NCBI RefSeq assembly: GCF_015712065.1
Contig: NZ_JACFYZ010000003.1
Span: forward strand, 62,001-126,000
DNA from: Ectopseudomonas chengduensis
Lineage (GTDB): Bacteria > Pseudomonadota > Gammaproteobacteria > Pseudomonadales > Pseudomonadaceae
Direction: 5' to 3'
Length of the DNA stretch: 64,000 bases
Shown: positions 27,841-37,161 of the stretch, piece by piece
Position numbering within the stretch: the stretch's first letter is position 1
Layout of the letters: each line of letters begins with the position of its first letter
Made by a program: the position numbers and the translations under genes
Notes under the pieces: model-generated
Told to the model about the DNA's origin: nothing
Database searches by the model: none
Seen by the model: the letters and a program-made list of their open reading frames with translations, nothing else

Positions 27841-27900
27841 GTAGCCCGGATGAAATCCGGGGGAAGTCCACGAACCAGCCCCGGATTGCATCCGGGCTAC
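27841..27900. repeat. REP-type inverted repeat between benC and benD
   Basis: GTAGCCCGGATGAAATCCGG at the left pairs with CCGGATTGCATCCGGGCTAC at the right, about 60 bp in total. This is the common GTAGCCCGGATG palindrome of Pseudomonas. It lies in an operon interior and could tune downstream expression. Confidence 0.8.
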
Positions 27901-27928
27901 GGTCGCACCATTTGATTGAGGTCGACAG

Positions 27929-28693
27929 ATGAACAAGCGTTTCCAAGACAAAGTCGCCGTGGTCACCGGCGCCGCCCAGGGCATCGGCCGCCGCGTCGCC
28001 GAGCGGCTGCTGGAGGAGGGCGCGCAAGTGGTGGCGGTGGACCGCTCCGAGCTGATCAATGAGCTGGCCGAGCAGCCCGGCGTGCTGTGCCTGACTGCCG
28101 ACCTGGAACAGGCCGGCGATTGCCAGGGCGTGATGCAGGCAGCCGTCGAGCGCTTCGGCCGCCTCGACATCCTGATCAACAACGTCGGCGGCACCATCTG
28201 GGCCAAGCCCTTCGAGCACTACGAAACGGCGCAGATCGAGGCCGAGGTGCGTCGCTCGCTGTTCCCCACGCTGTGGTGCTGCCATGCCGCGCTGCCGCAG
28301 ATGCTGGCGCAGGGCAGCGGCGCCATCGTCAACGTCTCCTCCATCGCCACCCGCGGGGTCAACCGCGTGCCCTACGGCGCGGCCAAGGGCGGCGTCAATG
28401 CCCTGACCGCCTGCCTGGCGTTCGAGACCGCCGAGCGCGGCATCCGCGTCAACGCCACCGCCCCCGGCGGCACCGAGGCGCCGCCGCGGCGCATCCCGCG
28501 CAATGCCGCCGAACAGAGCGCCGAGGAGAAGGGCTGGTACCAGCAGATCGTCGATCAGACCGTGCAGAGCAGCCTGATGAAACGCTACGGCAGCATCGAC
28601 GAGCAGGTCGGCGCGATCCTTTTTCTCGCCTCCGACGAGGCCTCCTATATCACCGGCGTGACCTTGCCGGTAGGCGGAGGCGATCTGGGCTGA
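27929..28693 (+). CDS. benD: cis-1,6-dihydroxycyclohexa-2,4-diene-1-carboxylate dehydrogenase
   Basis: BenD is a short-chain dehydrogenase that oxidises and decarboxylates the benzoate diol to catechol using NAD. The 254-residue protein has the dinucleotide motif VVTGAAQGIG at residues 11-20, NNVGG near 84-88, the catalytic Ser (VSSIA) and the Tyr149-Lys153 pair in PYGAAKGG. GAGGTCGACAG precedes ATG 27929. Order and fold fit benABCD. Confidence 0.96.
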   Translation: MNKRFQDKVAVVTGAAQGIGRRVAERLLEEGAQVVAVDRSELINELAEQPGVLCLTADLEQAGDCQGVMQAAVERFGRLDILINNVGGTIWAKPFEHYETAQIEAEVRRSLFPTLWCCHAALPQMLAQGSGAIVNVSSIATRGVNRVPYGAAKGGVNALTACLAFETAERGIRVNATAPGGTEAPPRRIPRNAAEQSAEEKGWYQQIVDQTVQSSLMKRYGSIDEQVGAILFLASDEASYITGVTLPVGGGDLG

Positions 28694-28703
28694 CGCATCA
28701 CCT

Positions 28704-28760
28704 GTAGGAGCCCGCTTGCGGGCGATCCATCAAGAGCATCGCCCGCAATCGGGCTCCTAC
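28704..28760. repeat. REP-type inverted repeat between benD and benK
   Basis: GTAGGAGCCCGCTTGCGGGCGA pairs with the right end CCCGCAATCGGGCTCCTAC; the 57-bp element forms a strong hairpin. It is inside the ben-cat transcription unit if that is a single one. Confidence 0.8.
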
Positions 28761-28810
28761 AAACACCAACCGAACCGTTCACAACAAAAACAAAACCGAG
28801 AACCGATGCC

Positions 28811-30151
28811 ATGCGACAGATAGACGTTCACCCCGTTATCGACAACGCACGCTTTTCCCGCTTCCACTGGATGGTCATGGCGCTCTGCGCGCTGCTGCTG
28901 ATCTTCGACGGCTACGACCTGTTCATCTTCGGCGTGGTGCTGCCGTCGATCATGCAGGAGTGGAACCTGACCCCGTTGGAAGCCGGCGCCCTGGGCAGCT
29001 ATGCGCTGTTCGGCATGATGTTCGGCGCCCTCGGCTTCGGCACCCTGGCCGACCGGATCGGGCGCAAGAAGGGCATCGCCATCTGCTTCGTGCTGTTCTC
29101 CACGGCGACCATCCTCAATGGCTTTGCCAGCAACCCCACCGAGTTCGGCATCTTCCGCTTTATTGCGGGCTTGGGCTGTGGCGGGCTGATGCCCAACGCC
29201 GTGGCGCTGATGAACGAGTACGCGCCCAAACGCCTGCGCAGCACCCTGGTGGCGGTGATGTTCAGCGGCTACTCGCTGGGCGGCATGCTCGCAGCGGGGG
29301 TGGGTATCTATATGCTGCCGCGCTTCGGCTGGGAGTCGATGTTCTTCGCCGCCGCCGTGCCGCTGCTGCTGTTGCCGCTGATCCTGTGGAAGCTGCCGGA
29401 GTCGGTGGGTTTCCTGGTGCGCCAGGGTCGCCATGAGCAGGCCCGCGCGGTGCTGGCCAAGGTCGAACCGGGTCTGGCCCTCGACGCCGCCGACCAGTTG
29501 CAGATGAGCGATGGCAAGGGCCAGGGCGTCGGCGTCTTCGAGCTGTTCCGCGACGGCCGCGCGCTGCGCACCCTGTGCCTGTGGCTGGCGTTCTTCTGCT
29601 GCCTGCTGATGGTCTACGCGCTGAGCTCCTGGCTGCCCAAGCTGATGGCCAGCGCCGGCTACAGCCTGGGGTCGAGCCTGTCGTTTTTGCTGGCACTGAA
29701 TTTCGGCGGCATGGCCGGGGCCATTCTCGGCGGCTGGCTGGGCGACCGCTTCAACCTGGGCAAGGTGATGGTGGCCTTCTTCGTCGCCGCCGCCGCCTCG
29801 ATCAGCCTGCTCGGCTTCAACAGCCCGACGCCGGTGCTCTACGGCCTGATCTTCATCGCCGGCGCCACCACCATCGGCACGCAGATTCTGCTGTACGCCG
29901 GCGCCGCGCAGTTCTACGGCCTGTCGATCCGCTCCACCGGCCTCGGCTGGGCCTCGGGCATCGGCCGCAACGGCGCCATCGTCGGGCCGCTGCTCGGCGG
30001 CGCGCTGATGGCGATCAACCTGCCGCTGCAACTGAACTTCATCGCCTTCGCCGTGCCTGGCGCCATCGCCGCCCTGGCCATGGCGCTGTTCACCCTCAGC
30101 GGCCAGCGGCGCCAGGCGGCGACCGCGGCGCTGGCGGCGGCCAAGGCCTGA
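28811..30151 (+). CDS. benK: Benzoate MFS transporter
   Basis: BenK is an aromatic acid:proton symporter in the inner membrane. The 446-residue protein has twelve hydrophobic segments. The aromatic acid symporter signature LLIFDGYDLFIFGVVLP is in segment 1, with the loop motif GFGTLADRIGRKKG between segments 2 and 3 and a repeat of it at GWLGDRFNLGKV. It is placed between benD and catB, as in several pseudomonads. PcaK is a close paralogue, but the genomic position favours benzoate. Confidence 0.9.
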   Translation: MRQIDVHPVIDNARFSRFHWMVMALCALLLIFDGYDLFIFGVVLPSIMQEWNLTPLEAGALGSYALFGMMFGALGFGTLADRIGRKKGIAICFVLFSTATILNGFASNPTEFGIFRFIAGLGCGGLMPNAVALMNEYAPKRLRSTLVAVMFSGYSLGGMLAAGVGIYMLPRFGWESMFFAAAVPLLLLPLILWKLPESVGFLVRQGRHEQARAVLAKVEPGLALDAADQLQMSDGKGQGVGVFELFRDGRALRTLCLWLAFFCCLLMVYALSSWLPKLMASAGYSLGSSLSFLLALNFGGMAGAILGGWLGDRFNLGKVMVAFFVAAAASISLLGFNSPTPVLYGLIFIAGATTIGTQILLYAGAAQFYGLSIRSTGLGWASGIGRNGAIVGPLLGGALMAINLPLQLNFIAFAVPGAIAALAMALFTLSGQRRQAATAALAAAKA

Positions 30152-30179
30152 GCCCTCACCCTGAACCTGGAAAAGTGAA

Positions 30180-31301
30180 ATGAGCCACGTCCTGATCGAA
30201 AGCCTGACGGCGACCATAGTCGACCTGCCGACCATCCGCCCGCACAAGCTGGCCATGCACACCATGCAGAACCAGACGCTGGTGATCATCCGCCTGCGCT
30301 GCAGCGACGGCGTCGAAGGCATAGGCGAAGCCACCACCATCGGTGGCCTGGCCTACGGCAACGAGAGCCCGGAGAGCATCAAGCAGAACATCGACAGCCA
30401 CCTGGCGCCGGCGCTGCGCGGTCAGGACGCGGCCAATATCAATGTCTGCATGCAACGCCTGGACAAGCTGGCCAAGGGCAACACCTTCGCCAAGTCGGGC
30501 ATCGAAAGCGCGCTGCTCGACGCCCAAGGCAAGCGCCTGGGCCTGGCGGTCAGCGAGCTGCTCGGCGGCCGCGTGCGCGACAGCCTGGAGGTGGCCTGGA
30601 CCCTGGCCTCGGGCGACACCGCCCGCGATATCGACGAGGCGCAGCAGATGCTCGCCATCCGCCGCCACCGCATCTTCAAGCTGAAGATCGGCGCCGGCGA
30701 ACTGCAGCGCGACCTCAACCACGTCATCGCCATCAAGCAGGCGCTGGGCGACTGCGCCAGCGTGCGGGTCGACGTCAACCAGGGCTGGGACGAGTCCCAG
30801 GCCATCCGCGCCTGCCGGGTGCTGGGCGACAACGGCATCGACCTGATCGAGCAGCCGATCGCGCGTATCAATCGCGCCGGCCAGGTGCGCCTCAACCAGC
30901 GCAGCCCCGCACCGATCATGGCCGACGAATCCATCGAGAGCGTGGAAGACGCCTTCAGCCTGGCGGCCGACGGCGCCGCCTCGGTGTTCGCCCTGAAGAT
31001 CGCCAAGAACGGCGGCCCGCGCGCCGTGCTGCGTACCGCGGCCATCGCCGAGGCGGCCGGTATCGCCCTGTACGGCGGCACCATGCTCGAAGGCGCCATC
31101 GGCACCCTGGCCTCGGCCCACGCCTTCGTCACCCTCAAGCAGCTGACCTGGGGCACCGAGCTGTTCGGCCCGCTGCTGCTGACCGAGGAAATCGTCACTG
31201 AAGCGCCGCTGTACCGCGATTTCGCCCTGCAGGTGCCGCGTACACCCGGCCTGGGCCTGACCCTGGACGAAGAACGCCTGGCGTTCTTCGCCCGCAAGTG
31301 A
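30180..31301 (+). CDS. catB: Muconate cycloisomerase
   Basis: CatB converts cis,cis-muconate to muconolactone. The 373-residue enolase-superfamily enzyme keeps the catalytic set at P. putida numbering: Lys167 and Lys169 (FKLKIG), Asp198, Glu224 and Asp249 (MADESI), and Lys273 (ALKIAK). It is followed by catC after 16 bp. The LysR activator gene catR, normally divergent from catB, is absent; benK precedes it on the same strand instead. Confidence 0.96.
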   Translation: MSHVLIESLTATIVDLPTIRPHKLAMHTMQNQTLVIIRLRCSDGVEGIGEATTIGGLAYGNESPESIKQNIDSHLAPALRGQDAANINVCMQRLDKLAKGNTFAKSGIESALLDAQGKRLGLAVSELLGGRVRDSLEVAWTLASGDTARDIDEAQQMLAIRRHRIFKLKIGAGELQRDLNHVIAIKQALGDCASVRVDVNQGWDESQAIRACRVLGDNGIDLIEQPIARINRAGQVRLNQRSPAPIMADESIESVEDAFSLAADGAASVFALKIAKNGGPRAVLRTAAIAEAAGIALYGGTMLEGAIGTLASAHAFVTLKQLTWGTELFGPLLLTEEIVTEAPLYRDFALQVPRTPGLGLTLDEERLAFFARK

Positions 31302-31317
31302 AACGGAGGAAATCCTG

Positions 31318-31608
31318 ATGCTGTTCCACGTGAAGATGACCGTAAGGCTGCCGGCCGACATGGACCCGGCAGTGGCCGCGCAGATCAAGGCCGAGGAGAA
31401 GGAACTGGCCCAGCGCCTGATGCGCGAGGGCACCTGGCGCCACCTGTGGCGCATCGCCGGGCACTACGCCAACTACAGCGTATTCGACGTGGCCAGCGTC
31501 GAGGCCCTGCACGACACCCTGCTGCAACTGCCGCTGTTCCCCTACATGGACATCGAGGTCACGCCGCTGTGCCGGCATCCCTCGTCGATCCATGCCGACG
31601 ACCGCTGA
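31318..31608 (+). CDS. catC: Muconolactone delta-isomerase
   Basis: CatC isomerises muconolactone to 3-oxoadipate enol-lactone, the point where the catechol and protocatechuate branches meet. The 96-residue protein starts MLFHVKMTVRLPADMDPA and contains LWRIAGHYANYSVFDV, both standard. ACGGAGG lies just before ATG 31318. Size and neighbours are exactly as expected. Confidence 0.97.
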   Translation: MLFHVKMTVRLPADMDPAVAAQIKAEEKELAQRLMREGTWRHLWRIAGHYANYSVFDVASVEALHDTLLQLPLFPYMDIEVTPLCRHPSSIHADDR

Positions 31609-31637
31609 TCCCCAGAACAACAACGAGGCACGCCACC

Positions 31638-32579
31638 ATGACCGTGAAAATCTCCCACACCCAAGACGTGCAGAACCTGTTCCGCGAGGCCTGCGGCCTC
31701 AACAACGAGCAGGGCAGCCCGCGCCTCAAGCAGCTGATGCTGCGCATCGTCGGCGACGCGGCGAAGATCATCGAAGACCTGCAAGTGACCGACGACGAAT
31801 TCTGGCAGGCGGTGGACTACCTCAACCGCCTCGGCGCGCGCAGCGAGTTCGGCCTGCTGGTGCCGGGCCTGGGCCTGGAACACTTCCTCGACCTGCTGCA
31901 GGACGCCAAGGACGCCGAGGCCGGCCTCAGCGGCGGCACCCCGCGCACCATCGAAGGCCCGCTGTACGTAGCCGGCGCGCCGCTGGCCGAGGGCCAGGTG
32001 CGGATGGACGACGGCACGGAAGACGGCGTGGCCACGGTGATGTTCCTCGAAGGCGTGGTGCGCGACACCCAAGGCAAACCTGTGGCCGATGCGGTGGTCG
32101 ACCTGTGGCACGCCAACACCAAGGGCAACTACTCCTACTTCGACAAGAGCCAGAGCGACTACAACCTGCGCCGGCGCATCGTCACCGACGCCGAGGGCCG
32201 CTACCGCGCACGCAGCATCGTGCCCAGCGGCTACGGCTGCGACCCGCAGGGCCCGACCCAGGAATGCCTCGATCTGCTCGGCCGCCACGGCCAGCGTCCG
32301 GCGCATATCCACTTCTTCATCTCCGCGCCGGGCCATCGCCACCTGACCACCCAGATCAACCTGGCCGGCGACCAGTACCTGTGGGACGACTTCGCCTACG
32401 CCACCCGCGAGGGCCTGGTCGGCGATATCCAGTTCGTCGAGGACGAGGCCGCCGCCCGCGACCGCGGTATCCAGGGCCCGCGCTTCGCCACGCTGGCGTT
32501 CGACTTCCAGCTGCAGCAGGCCCCGGCGCCTAAGGCCGAACGCCGCAGCGCACGGCCGCGGGCTTTGCAGCAGGCCTGA
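31638..32579 (+). CDS. catA: Catechol 1,2-dioxygenase
   Basis: CatA cleaves catechol to cis,cis-muconate with a non-heme ferric iron. The 313-residue protein has an N-terminal helical linker (residues 1-95) and the intradiol core. Iron ligands are a Tyr in GNYSYF (about 165), a Tyr in SGYGCD (about 199), and His223 and His225 in RPAHIHFF. ATG 31638 lies 29 bp after catC. The C-terminus has a basic tail (ERRSARPRALQQA). Confidence 0.97.
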   Translation: MTVKISHTQDVQNLFREACGLNNEQGSPRLKQLMLRIVGDAAKIIEDLQVTDDEFWQAVDYLNRLGARSEFGLLVPGLGLEHFLDLLQDAKDAEAGLSGGTPRTIEGPLYVAGAPLAEGQVRMDDGTEDGVATVMFLEGVVRDTQGKPVADAVVDLWHANTKGNYSYFDKSQSDYNLRRRIVTDAEGRYRARSIVPSGYGCDPQGPTQECLDLLGRHGQRPAHIHFFISAPGHRHLTTQINLAGDQYLWDDFAYATREGLVGDIQFVEDEAAARDRGIQGPRFATLAFDFQLQQAPAPKAERRSARPRALQQA

Positions 32580-32582
32580 TCC

Positions 32583-32650
32583 GTAGGGTGCGCTGCGCGC
32601 ACCAATGGTGTCGTGCGCCGTGGGCATGGTGCGCACGGCGCACCCTACGG
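32583..32650. repeat. REP-type inverted repeat (GTAGGGTGCG...CGCACCCTAC) between catA and benE
   Basis: GTAGGGTGCGCTGCGCGCACC pairs with the right arm GTGCGCACGGCGCACCCTAC, about 68 bp. The same family recurs at 33931. Confidence 0.78.
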
Positions 32651-32709
32651 GCCCGGTTACAACAAGAGCGTCCCCTTCGAGGGACGCCAGCCTGACCTTG
32701 CGAGGGACC

Positions 32710-33924
32710 ATGAACGTCCTGCTCAAAGACTTCAGCCTGCCCGCCCTGGTGGCCGGGCTGCTCGCCACCACCATCTCCTACGCCGGGCCGCTGGTGCTGA
32801 TCTTCCATGCCGCGGAAAGCGCCGGCCTGTCACAGGCGCTGCTGTCGTCCTGGGTCTGGGCGATTTCCATCGGCAGTGGCGTGCTGGGCCTGCTGCTCAG
32901 CCTGCGCTACCGCACGCCGGTGGTGATCGCCTGGTCGATTCCCGGCAGCGCGCTGCTGGTCGGCGCCCTGCCCGAACTGGGTCTGAATCAGGCGATCGGC
33001 GCCTACCTGGTGGCCAACCTGATCCTGTTGCTGATCGCCCTGAGCGGCAGCTTCGACCGGCTGATCGCCAAACTGCCCGGCTCCATCGCCGCCGGTTTGC
33101 AGGCCGGCATCCTGTTCGCCTTCGGCATCGAAGTGTTCAAGGCGCTGCCCGAACAGCCGCTGCTGATCGCCAGCATGTTCGTCACCTATCTGCTGCTACG
33201 GCGCATGGCGCCGCGCTATGCGGTGGCCGGCGTATTGCTCGTGGGCGCGGCGCTGACCCTGCTCGGCGGCCAGCTGCGCAGCGAGGCGCTGGTGCTGGAG
33301 CTGGCCACGCCGCAGTGGATCGCCCCCGAGTTCAGCCTTACCGCCACCCTTAACCTGGCGCTGCCGCTGGTGCTGGTGGCGCTGACCGGGCAGTTCATGC
33401 CGGGCATGGCGGTGCTGCGTGGCGCCGGGTACCAAACCCCGGCCAGCCCGCTGATCGGCGCCAGCGCCATCGGCGGCGCGCTGCTGGCGCCGTTCGGCTG
33501 CCACGGCCTGAACCTGGCGGCGGTCACCGCCAGCCTGTGCACCGGTCGCGAGGCCCATGAAGACCCCAAACGGCGCTACGTGGCCGCGGTGGTCGGCAGC
33601 CTAGCCTACCTGCTGCTGGGCATCGCCGGCGCCACCCTGGTGTCGCTGTTCGCCGCCTTTCCCGCGGCGCTGATCGCCGCCTTGGCCGGGCTGGCGCTGT
33701 ACGGCGCGTTCAGCGAGGCGCTGGCGCGCAGCCTGAGCGAGCCGACGGAACGCGATGCCGGACTGTTCACCTTCCTGGTGACGGCCTCCGGGGTAAGTTT
33801 CCTCGGCCTGTCGGCGGCCTTCTGGGGCCTGCTGTTCGGTCTCGCCGCGCACCTGCTGCTGCGAGCACGGCGACAATCGCTAAGCGCCACGAATAACCCG
33901 CGGGCCGCGCCGCTGCGCGAGTGA
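32710..33924 (+). CDS. benE: BenE-family benzoate membrane transporter
   Basis: BenE is a second inner-membrane benzoate transporter type. The 404-residue protein has about twelve hydrophobic segments, starting LPALVAGLLATTISYAGPLVLIFHAA. It contains the family blocks PVVIAWSIPGSALL and FGCHGLNLAAVTASLCTG. ATG 32710 is preceded by GAGGGA; upstream in-frame starts lie inside the REP. With benK it gives the cluster two independent benzoate permeases. Confidence 0.94.
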   Translation: MNVLLKDFSLPALVAGLLATTISYAGPLVLIFHAAESAGLSQALLSSWVWAISIGSGVLGLLLSLRYRTPVVIAWSIPGSALLVGALPELGLNQAIGAYLVANLILLLIALSGSFDRLIAKLPGSIAAGLQAGILFAFGIEVFKALPEQPLLIASMFVTYLLLRRMAPRYAVAGVLLVGAALTLLGGQLRSEALVLELATPQWIAPEFSLTATLNLALPLVLVALTGQFMPGMAVLRGAGYQTPASPLIGASAIGGALLAPFGCHGLNLAAVTASLCTGREAHEDPKRRYVAAVVGSLAYLLLGIAGATLVSLFAAFPAALIAALAGLALYGAFSEALARSLSEPTERDAGLFTFLVTASGVSFLGLSAAFWGLLFGLAAHLLLRARRQSLSATNNPRAAPLRE

Positions 33925-33930
33925 GGCCGC

Positions 33931-33993
33931 CGTAGGGTGCGCCGTGCGCACCGATACCGACGGCAATGCCTGGTGCGCATAGCGCACCCTACA
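33931..33993. repeat. REP-type inverted repeat between benE and benF
   Basis: GTAGGGTGCGCCGTGCGCACC pairs with the right arm GGTGCGCATAGCGCACCCTAC over about 62 bp. It is the same subfamily as the element after catA. Confidence 0.78.
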
Positions 33994-34098
33994 AACGGCG
34001 ATATAGCCCAAATCGACCCGATCCATCCTCCCAACCGGCCGCCCCTGGGCTGCCGGGCGGGTTTCTGCAACCTCGATAACAACAAGAGCACGCTACCG

Positions 34099-35379
34099 AT
34101 GAAACACAGCCCACGCCTTTGCCTGCTGTCCACCGCCATTGCCGCCTGCCTACCGAGCCTGAGCCAGGCCGGCGAGGGCGGGTTTATCGACGACGCCAGC
34201 GCCAGCCTGACGGCGCGCAACTATTACTTCAGCCGCGACTTTTCCGACATAGTCGGGCCGAACCGGCAGTCCCAGGCGGAGGAGTGGGCGCAGGGTTTTA
34301 TCCTCAACCTCAAATCCGGCTACACCTCGGGGCCGGTGGGTTTCGGCGTGGATGCCATCGGCCTGCTCGGCCTCAAGCTCGACAGCAGCCCGGATCGGGT
34401 CAACACCGGCCTGTTGCCGACCCGCGAGAGCGGCAAGGCCGCCGACGACTACAGCCGTCTGGGCCTGGCGGCGAAGCTGCGCCTGTCCAAGACCGAGCTG
34501 AAAGTCGGCGAGCTGCAGCCCAACCTGCCGGTGCTGACCTATTCGGACATCCGCCTGCTGCCGCCCAGCTACCAAGGCGTCAGCCTGGTTTCCAACGAGC
34601 TGGCCGGGCTGACCCTGCAGGCCGGGCATCTGAACTCCACCAGCCTGCGCAACGAGGCCGGCGACGACCAGATGCTGGCCATGCTCGGCCACCTGCCGCA
34701 GCGCGCGGCGACCAGCGACGCCTTCAACTACGCCGGCGGCGACTATGCCTTCAACGCCGGGCGCACCACCGCCAGCGCCTGGTACGCGCAGCTGGAAGAC
34801 ATCTACGACCAGCGCTTCCTCGGCCTCAAGCACAGCCAGCCGGTGGGCGCCTGGACCCTGGGCGCCAACCTCGGTTTCTACGACTCGGCCGACGACGGCC
34901 AGAGCCTGCTCGGCGACATCGACAATCAGGCGGCCTTCGCCCTGTTGTCGGCCAAGCACGGCGGCCACACCTTCTATGTCGGCTACCAGGCGATGTTCGG
35001 CGATGACGCCTTCCCGCGCGTATTTGCCAACGTCAGCCCGCTGGGCAACGAGGTGCCCACTTTCGAGTTCGCCTCCGCCGACGAGCGCTCCTGGCAGCTG
35101 CGTTACGACTACGACTTCGCCGCCATGGGCGTGCCGGGCCTGGTGGCCGGGGTGCGCTACATCCGCGGCGACAATGTCGATGCCCAGGCCACCAACCGCG
35201 GCGGTGCGCGCTACGAGGGCAAGGACTGGGAGCGCGATCTGGACATAGGCTACGTGGTGCAGAGCGGCGCGCTCAAGGGCCTCGGCGTGCGCGTGCGCAA
35301 CGTCACCGCGCGCTCCAACTACCGCAGCGATATCGACGAGAACCGGCTGATCCTCAGTTACACCTGGAACCTGCTGTAA
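34099..35379 (+). CDS. benF: OprD-family outer-membrane porin, BenF type
   Basis: BenF-type porins let benzoate cross the outer membrane. The 426-residue product has a signal peptide ([23 protein letters not shown]) and the OprD opening [20 protein letters not shown]. It ends in a terminal beta-strand [14 protein letters not shown] 34099 follows AAGAGCACGC. Directly following benE supports the benzoate role. The [15 protein letters not shown] pattern groups it with specific (OccK-like) porins. Confidence 0.87.
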   Translation: MKHSPRLCLLSTAIAACLPSLSQAGEGGFIDDASASLTARNYYFSRDFSDIVGPNRQSQAEEWAQGFILNLKSGYTSGPVGFGVDAIGLLGLKLDSSPDRVNTGLLPTRESGKAADDYSRLGLAAKLRLSKTELKVGELQPNLPVLTYSDIRLLPPSYQGVSLVSNELAGLTLQAGHLNSTSLRNEAGDDQMLAMLGHLPQRAATSDAFNYAGGDYAFNAGRTTASAWYAQLEDIYDQRFLGLKHSQPVGAWTLGANLGFYDSADDGQSLLGDIDNQAAFALLSAKHGGHTFYVGYQAMFGDDAFPRVFANVSPLGNEVPTFEFASADERSWQLRYDYDFAAMGVPGLVAGVRYIRGDNVDAQATNRGGARYEGKDWERDLDIGYVVQSGALKGLGVRVRNVTARSNYRSDIDENRLILSYTWNLL

Positions 35380-35408
35380 GGCGCTATCGGCACCATCAAT
35401 CAGGAATG

Positions 35409-35438
35409 GTTCGATAATCGCACAATAAGGCGATTATC
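35409..35438. promoter_or_regulatory. PcaR operator upstream of pcaI
   Basis: GTTCGATAATCGCAC is identical to the 15-bp PcaR site I know from P. putida pcaI. An inverted half-site CGATTATC lies at 35431-35438, forming CGATAATCG...CGATTATCG. It lies 93 bp upstream of the pcaI start and should activate pcaIJF in response to beta-ketoadipate. Confidence 0.88.
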
Positions 35439-35530
35439 GGATTGTTCCGCTGCATGGCGCGCCCTAATCTGAACTCACCGCCACCCCTGCCCTGCCCGGT
35501 GGCACCTGCAACCCAAGCGAGAACAACACG

Positions 35531-36379
35531 ATGGCCGACATCATCACCCTGGGCGAAGCCATTTCGCGCCACGTCAACGACGGCGACTGCGTCGCTCTCG
35601 AAGGCTTCACCCATTTGATCCCCACTGCCGCCTCCCACGAGCTGATCCGCCAGGGCAAGAAAGACCTGCACCTGGTACGCATGACCCCGGACCTGGTCTA
35701 CGACCTACTGATCGGCGCCGGTTGCGCGCGCAAGCTGACCTTCTCCTGGGGTGGCAACCCCGGCGTCGGCTCGCTGCACCGCCTGCGCGACGCGGTCGAG
35801 AAGAAGTGGCCGAACGCCCTGGAAATCGACGAGCACAGCCACGCCGACCTGGCCAATTCCTATGTTGCCGGCGCCTCGGGCCTGCCGTTCGCCCTGCTGC
35901 GTGCCTATGCCGGCTCGGACCTGCCCAAGGTCAACCCGAACATCAAGTTCATCGACTGCCCGTTCACCGGCGAGAAGCTGGCCGCCACCCCGGCGGTACG
36001 CCCGGACGTCACCGTGATCCACGCGCAGAAGGCCGACCGCAGGGGCAACGTGCTGCTGTGGGGCATCCTCGGCGTGCAGAAGGAAGCGGCCCTGGCGGCC
36101 AAGCGCTGCATCGTCACCGTCGAGGAGATCGTCGATGACCTCAAGGCGCCGATGAACGCCTGCGTGCTGCCGAGCTGGGCGTTGACCGCCGTCTGCCACG
36201 TGCCCGGCGGCGCCCACCCGTCCTACGCCCATGGCTACTACGAGCGTGACAACCGCTTCTACCAGGCCTGGGACCCGATTGCCCGCGACCGCGAGAGCTT
36301 TACCGCCTGGATCGATACCTATATCCGCGGCACTACCGATTTCGCCGAATTCCAGAAAAAGATTGCGGAGGCCAAGTGA
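35531..36379 (+). CDS. pcaI: 3-oxoadipate CoA-transferase subunit A (CatI/PcaI type)
   Basis: With PcaJ it moves CoA from succinyl-CoA to 3-oxoadipate. The 282-residue subunit has the GCARKLTFSWGGNPGVGSLHR and PAVRPDVTVIHAQKADRRGN blocks of the long glutaconate-CoA-transferase-like family. As I recall, P. putida PcaI is about 231 residues, while 282 matches CatI of the chlorobenzoate degrader B13, so this is the alternative CatIJ form. It overlaps pcaJ by one base (TGATG). Confidence 0.93.
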   Translation: MADIITLGEAISRHVNDGDCVALEGFTHLIPTAASHELIRQGKKDLHLVRMTPDLVYDLLIGAGCARKLTFSWGGNPGVGSLHRLRDAVEKKWPNALEIDEHSHADLANSYVAGASGLPFALLRAYAGSDLPKVNPNIKFIDCPFTGEKLAATPAVRPDVTVIHAQKADRRGNVLLWGILGVQKEAALAAKRCIVTVEEIVDDLKAPMNACVLPSWALTAVCHVPGGAHPSYAHGYYERDNRFYQAWDPIARDRESFTAWIDTYIRGTTDFAEFQKKIAEAK

Positions 36380-37161
36380 TGAGCGACTACAGCACCAACG
36401 AAATGATGACCGTCGCCGCCGCCCGCCGCCTGAAGAACGGCGCGGTCTGCTTCGTCGGCATCGGCCTGCCGTCCAAGGCCGCCAACCTGGCGCGCCTGAC
36501 CTCCTCGCCGGACGTCGTGCTGATCTACGAATCCGGCCCGATCGGCGCCAAGCCCAGCGTGCTACCGCTGTCGATCGGCGACGGCGAGCTGGCCGAAACC
36601 GCCGACACCGTGGTACCCACCGGTGAGATCTTCCGCTACTGGCTGCAGGGCGGGCGCATCGACGTCGGTTTTCTCGGCGCGGCCCAGGTGGACAAGTTCG
36701 GCAATATCAACACCACGGTGATCGGCGACTACCACAACCCCAAGGTGCGCCTGCCCGGTGCCGGCGGCGCGCCGGAGATCGCCGGCAGCGCCAAGGAAGT
36801 GCTGATCATCCTCAAGCAGTCGCACCGCACCTTCGTCGACAAGCTGGCCTTTATCACCTCGGTCGGTTTCGGTGAGGGCGGTGATCATCGTCAGCAGCTC
36901 GGCCTGCCTGGCAAGGGCCCGGTCGGCATCATTACCGACCTGTGCATCATGGAGCCGGAAGCCGGTAGCAACGAGTTCGTGGTCACCTCGCTGCACCCGG
37001 GCGTGACCCGCGAGCAGGTGATCGAGAATACCGGCTGGGCCATCCGCTTTGCCGACAATCTGGCCGTGACCGAGGCGCCGAACGACACCGAGTTGGAAGC
37101 GCTGCGCGCCCTGGAAGCGCGCACCGCCGCCGCCCATGGCCAGGCCGGGGGTGAGGAATGA
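36379..37161 (+). CDS. pcaJ: 3-oxoadipate CoA-transferase subunit B (CatJ/PcaJ type)
   Basis: This catalytic partner of PcaI has 260 residues, the CatJ length. It contains [18 protein letters not shown] near the N-terminus and [19 protein letters not shown], whose glutamate is the likely CoA-ester-forming residue of the family. ATG 36379 overlaps the pcaI stop; a GTG three bases earlier is less likely. It ends four bases into pcaF, giving tight coupling across pcaIJF. Confidence 0.93.
   Translation: MSDYSTNEMMTVAAARRLKNGAVCFVGIGLPSKAANLARLTSSPDVVLIYESGPIGAKPSVLPLSIGDGELAETADTVVPTGEIFRYWLQGGRIDVGFLGAAQVDKFGNINTTVIGDYHNPKVRLPGAGGAPEIAGSAKEVLIILKQSHRTFVDKLAFITSVGFGEGGDHRQQLGLPGKGPVGIITDLCIMEPEAGSNEFVVTSLHPGVTREQVIENTGWAIRFADNLAVTEAPNDTELEALRALEARTAAAHGQAGGEE

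Noticed and set aside
28757..30340. A 527-codon minus-strand frame opposite benK
   Set aside because: Gln/Ala/Arg-rich shadow; benK shows twelve membrane segments and transporter motifs in the other strand.
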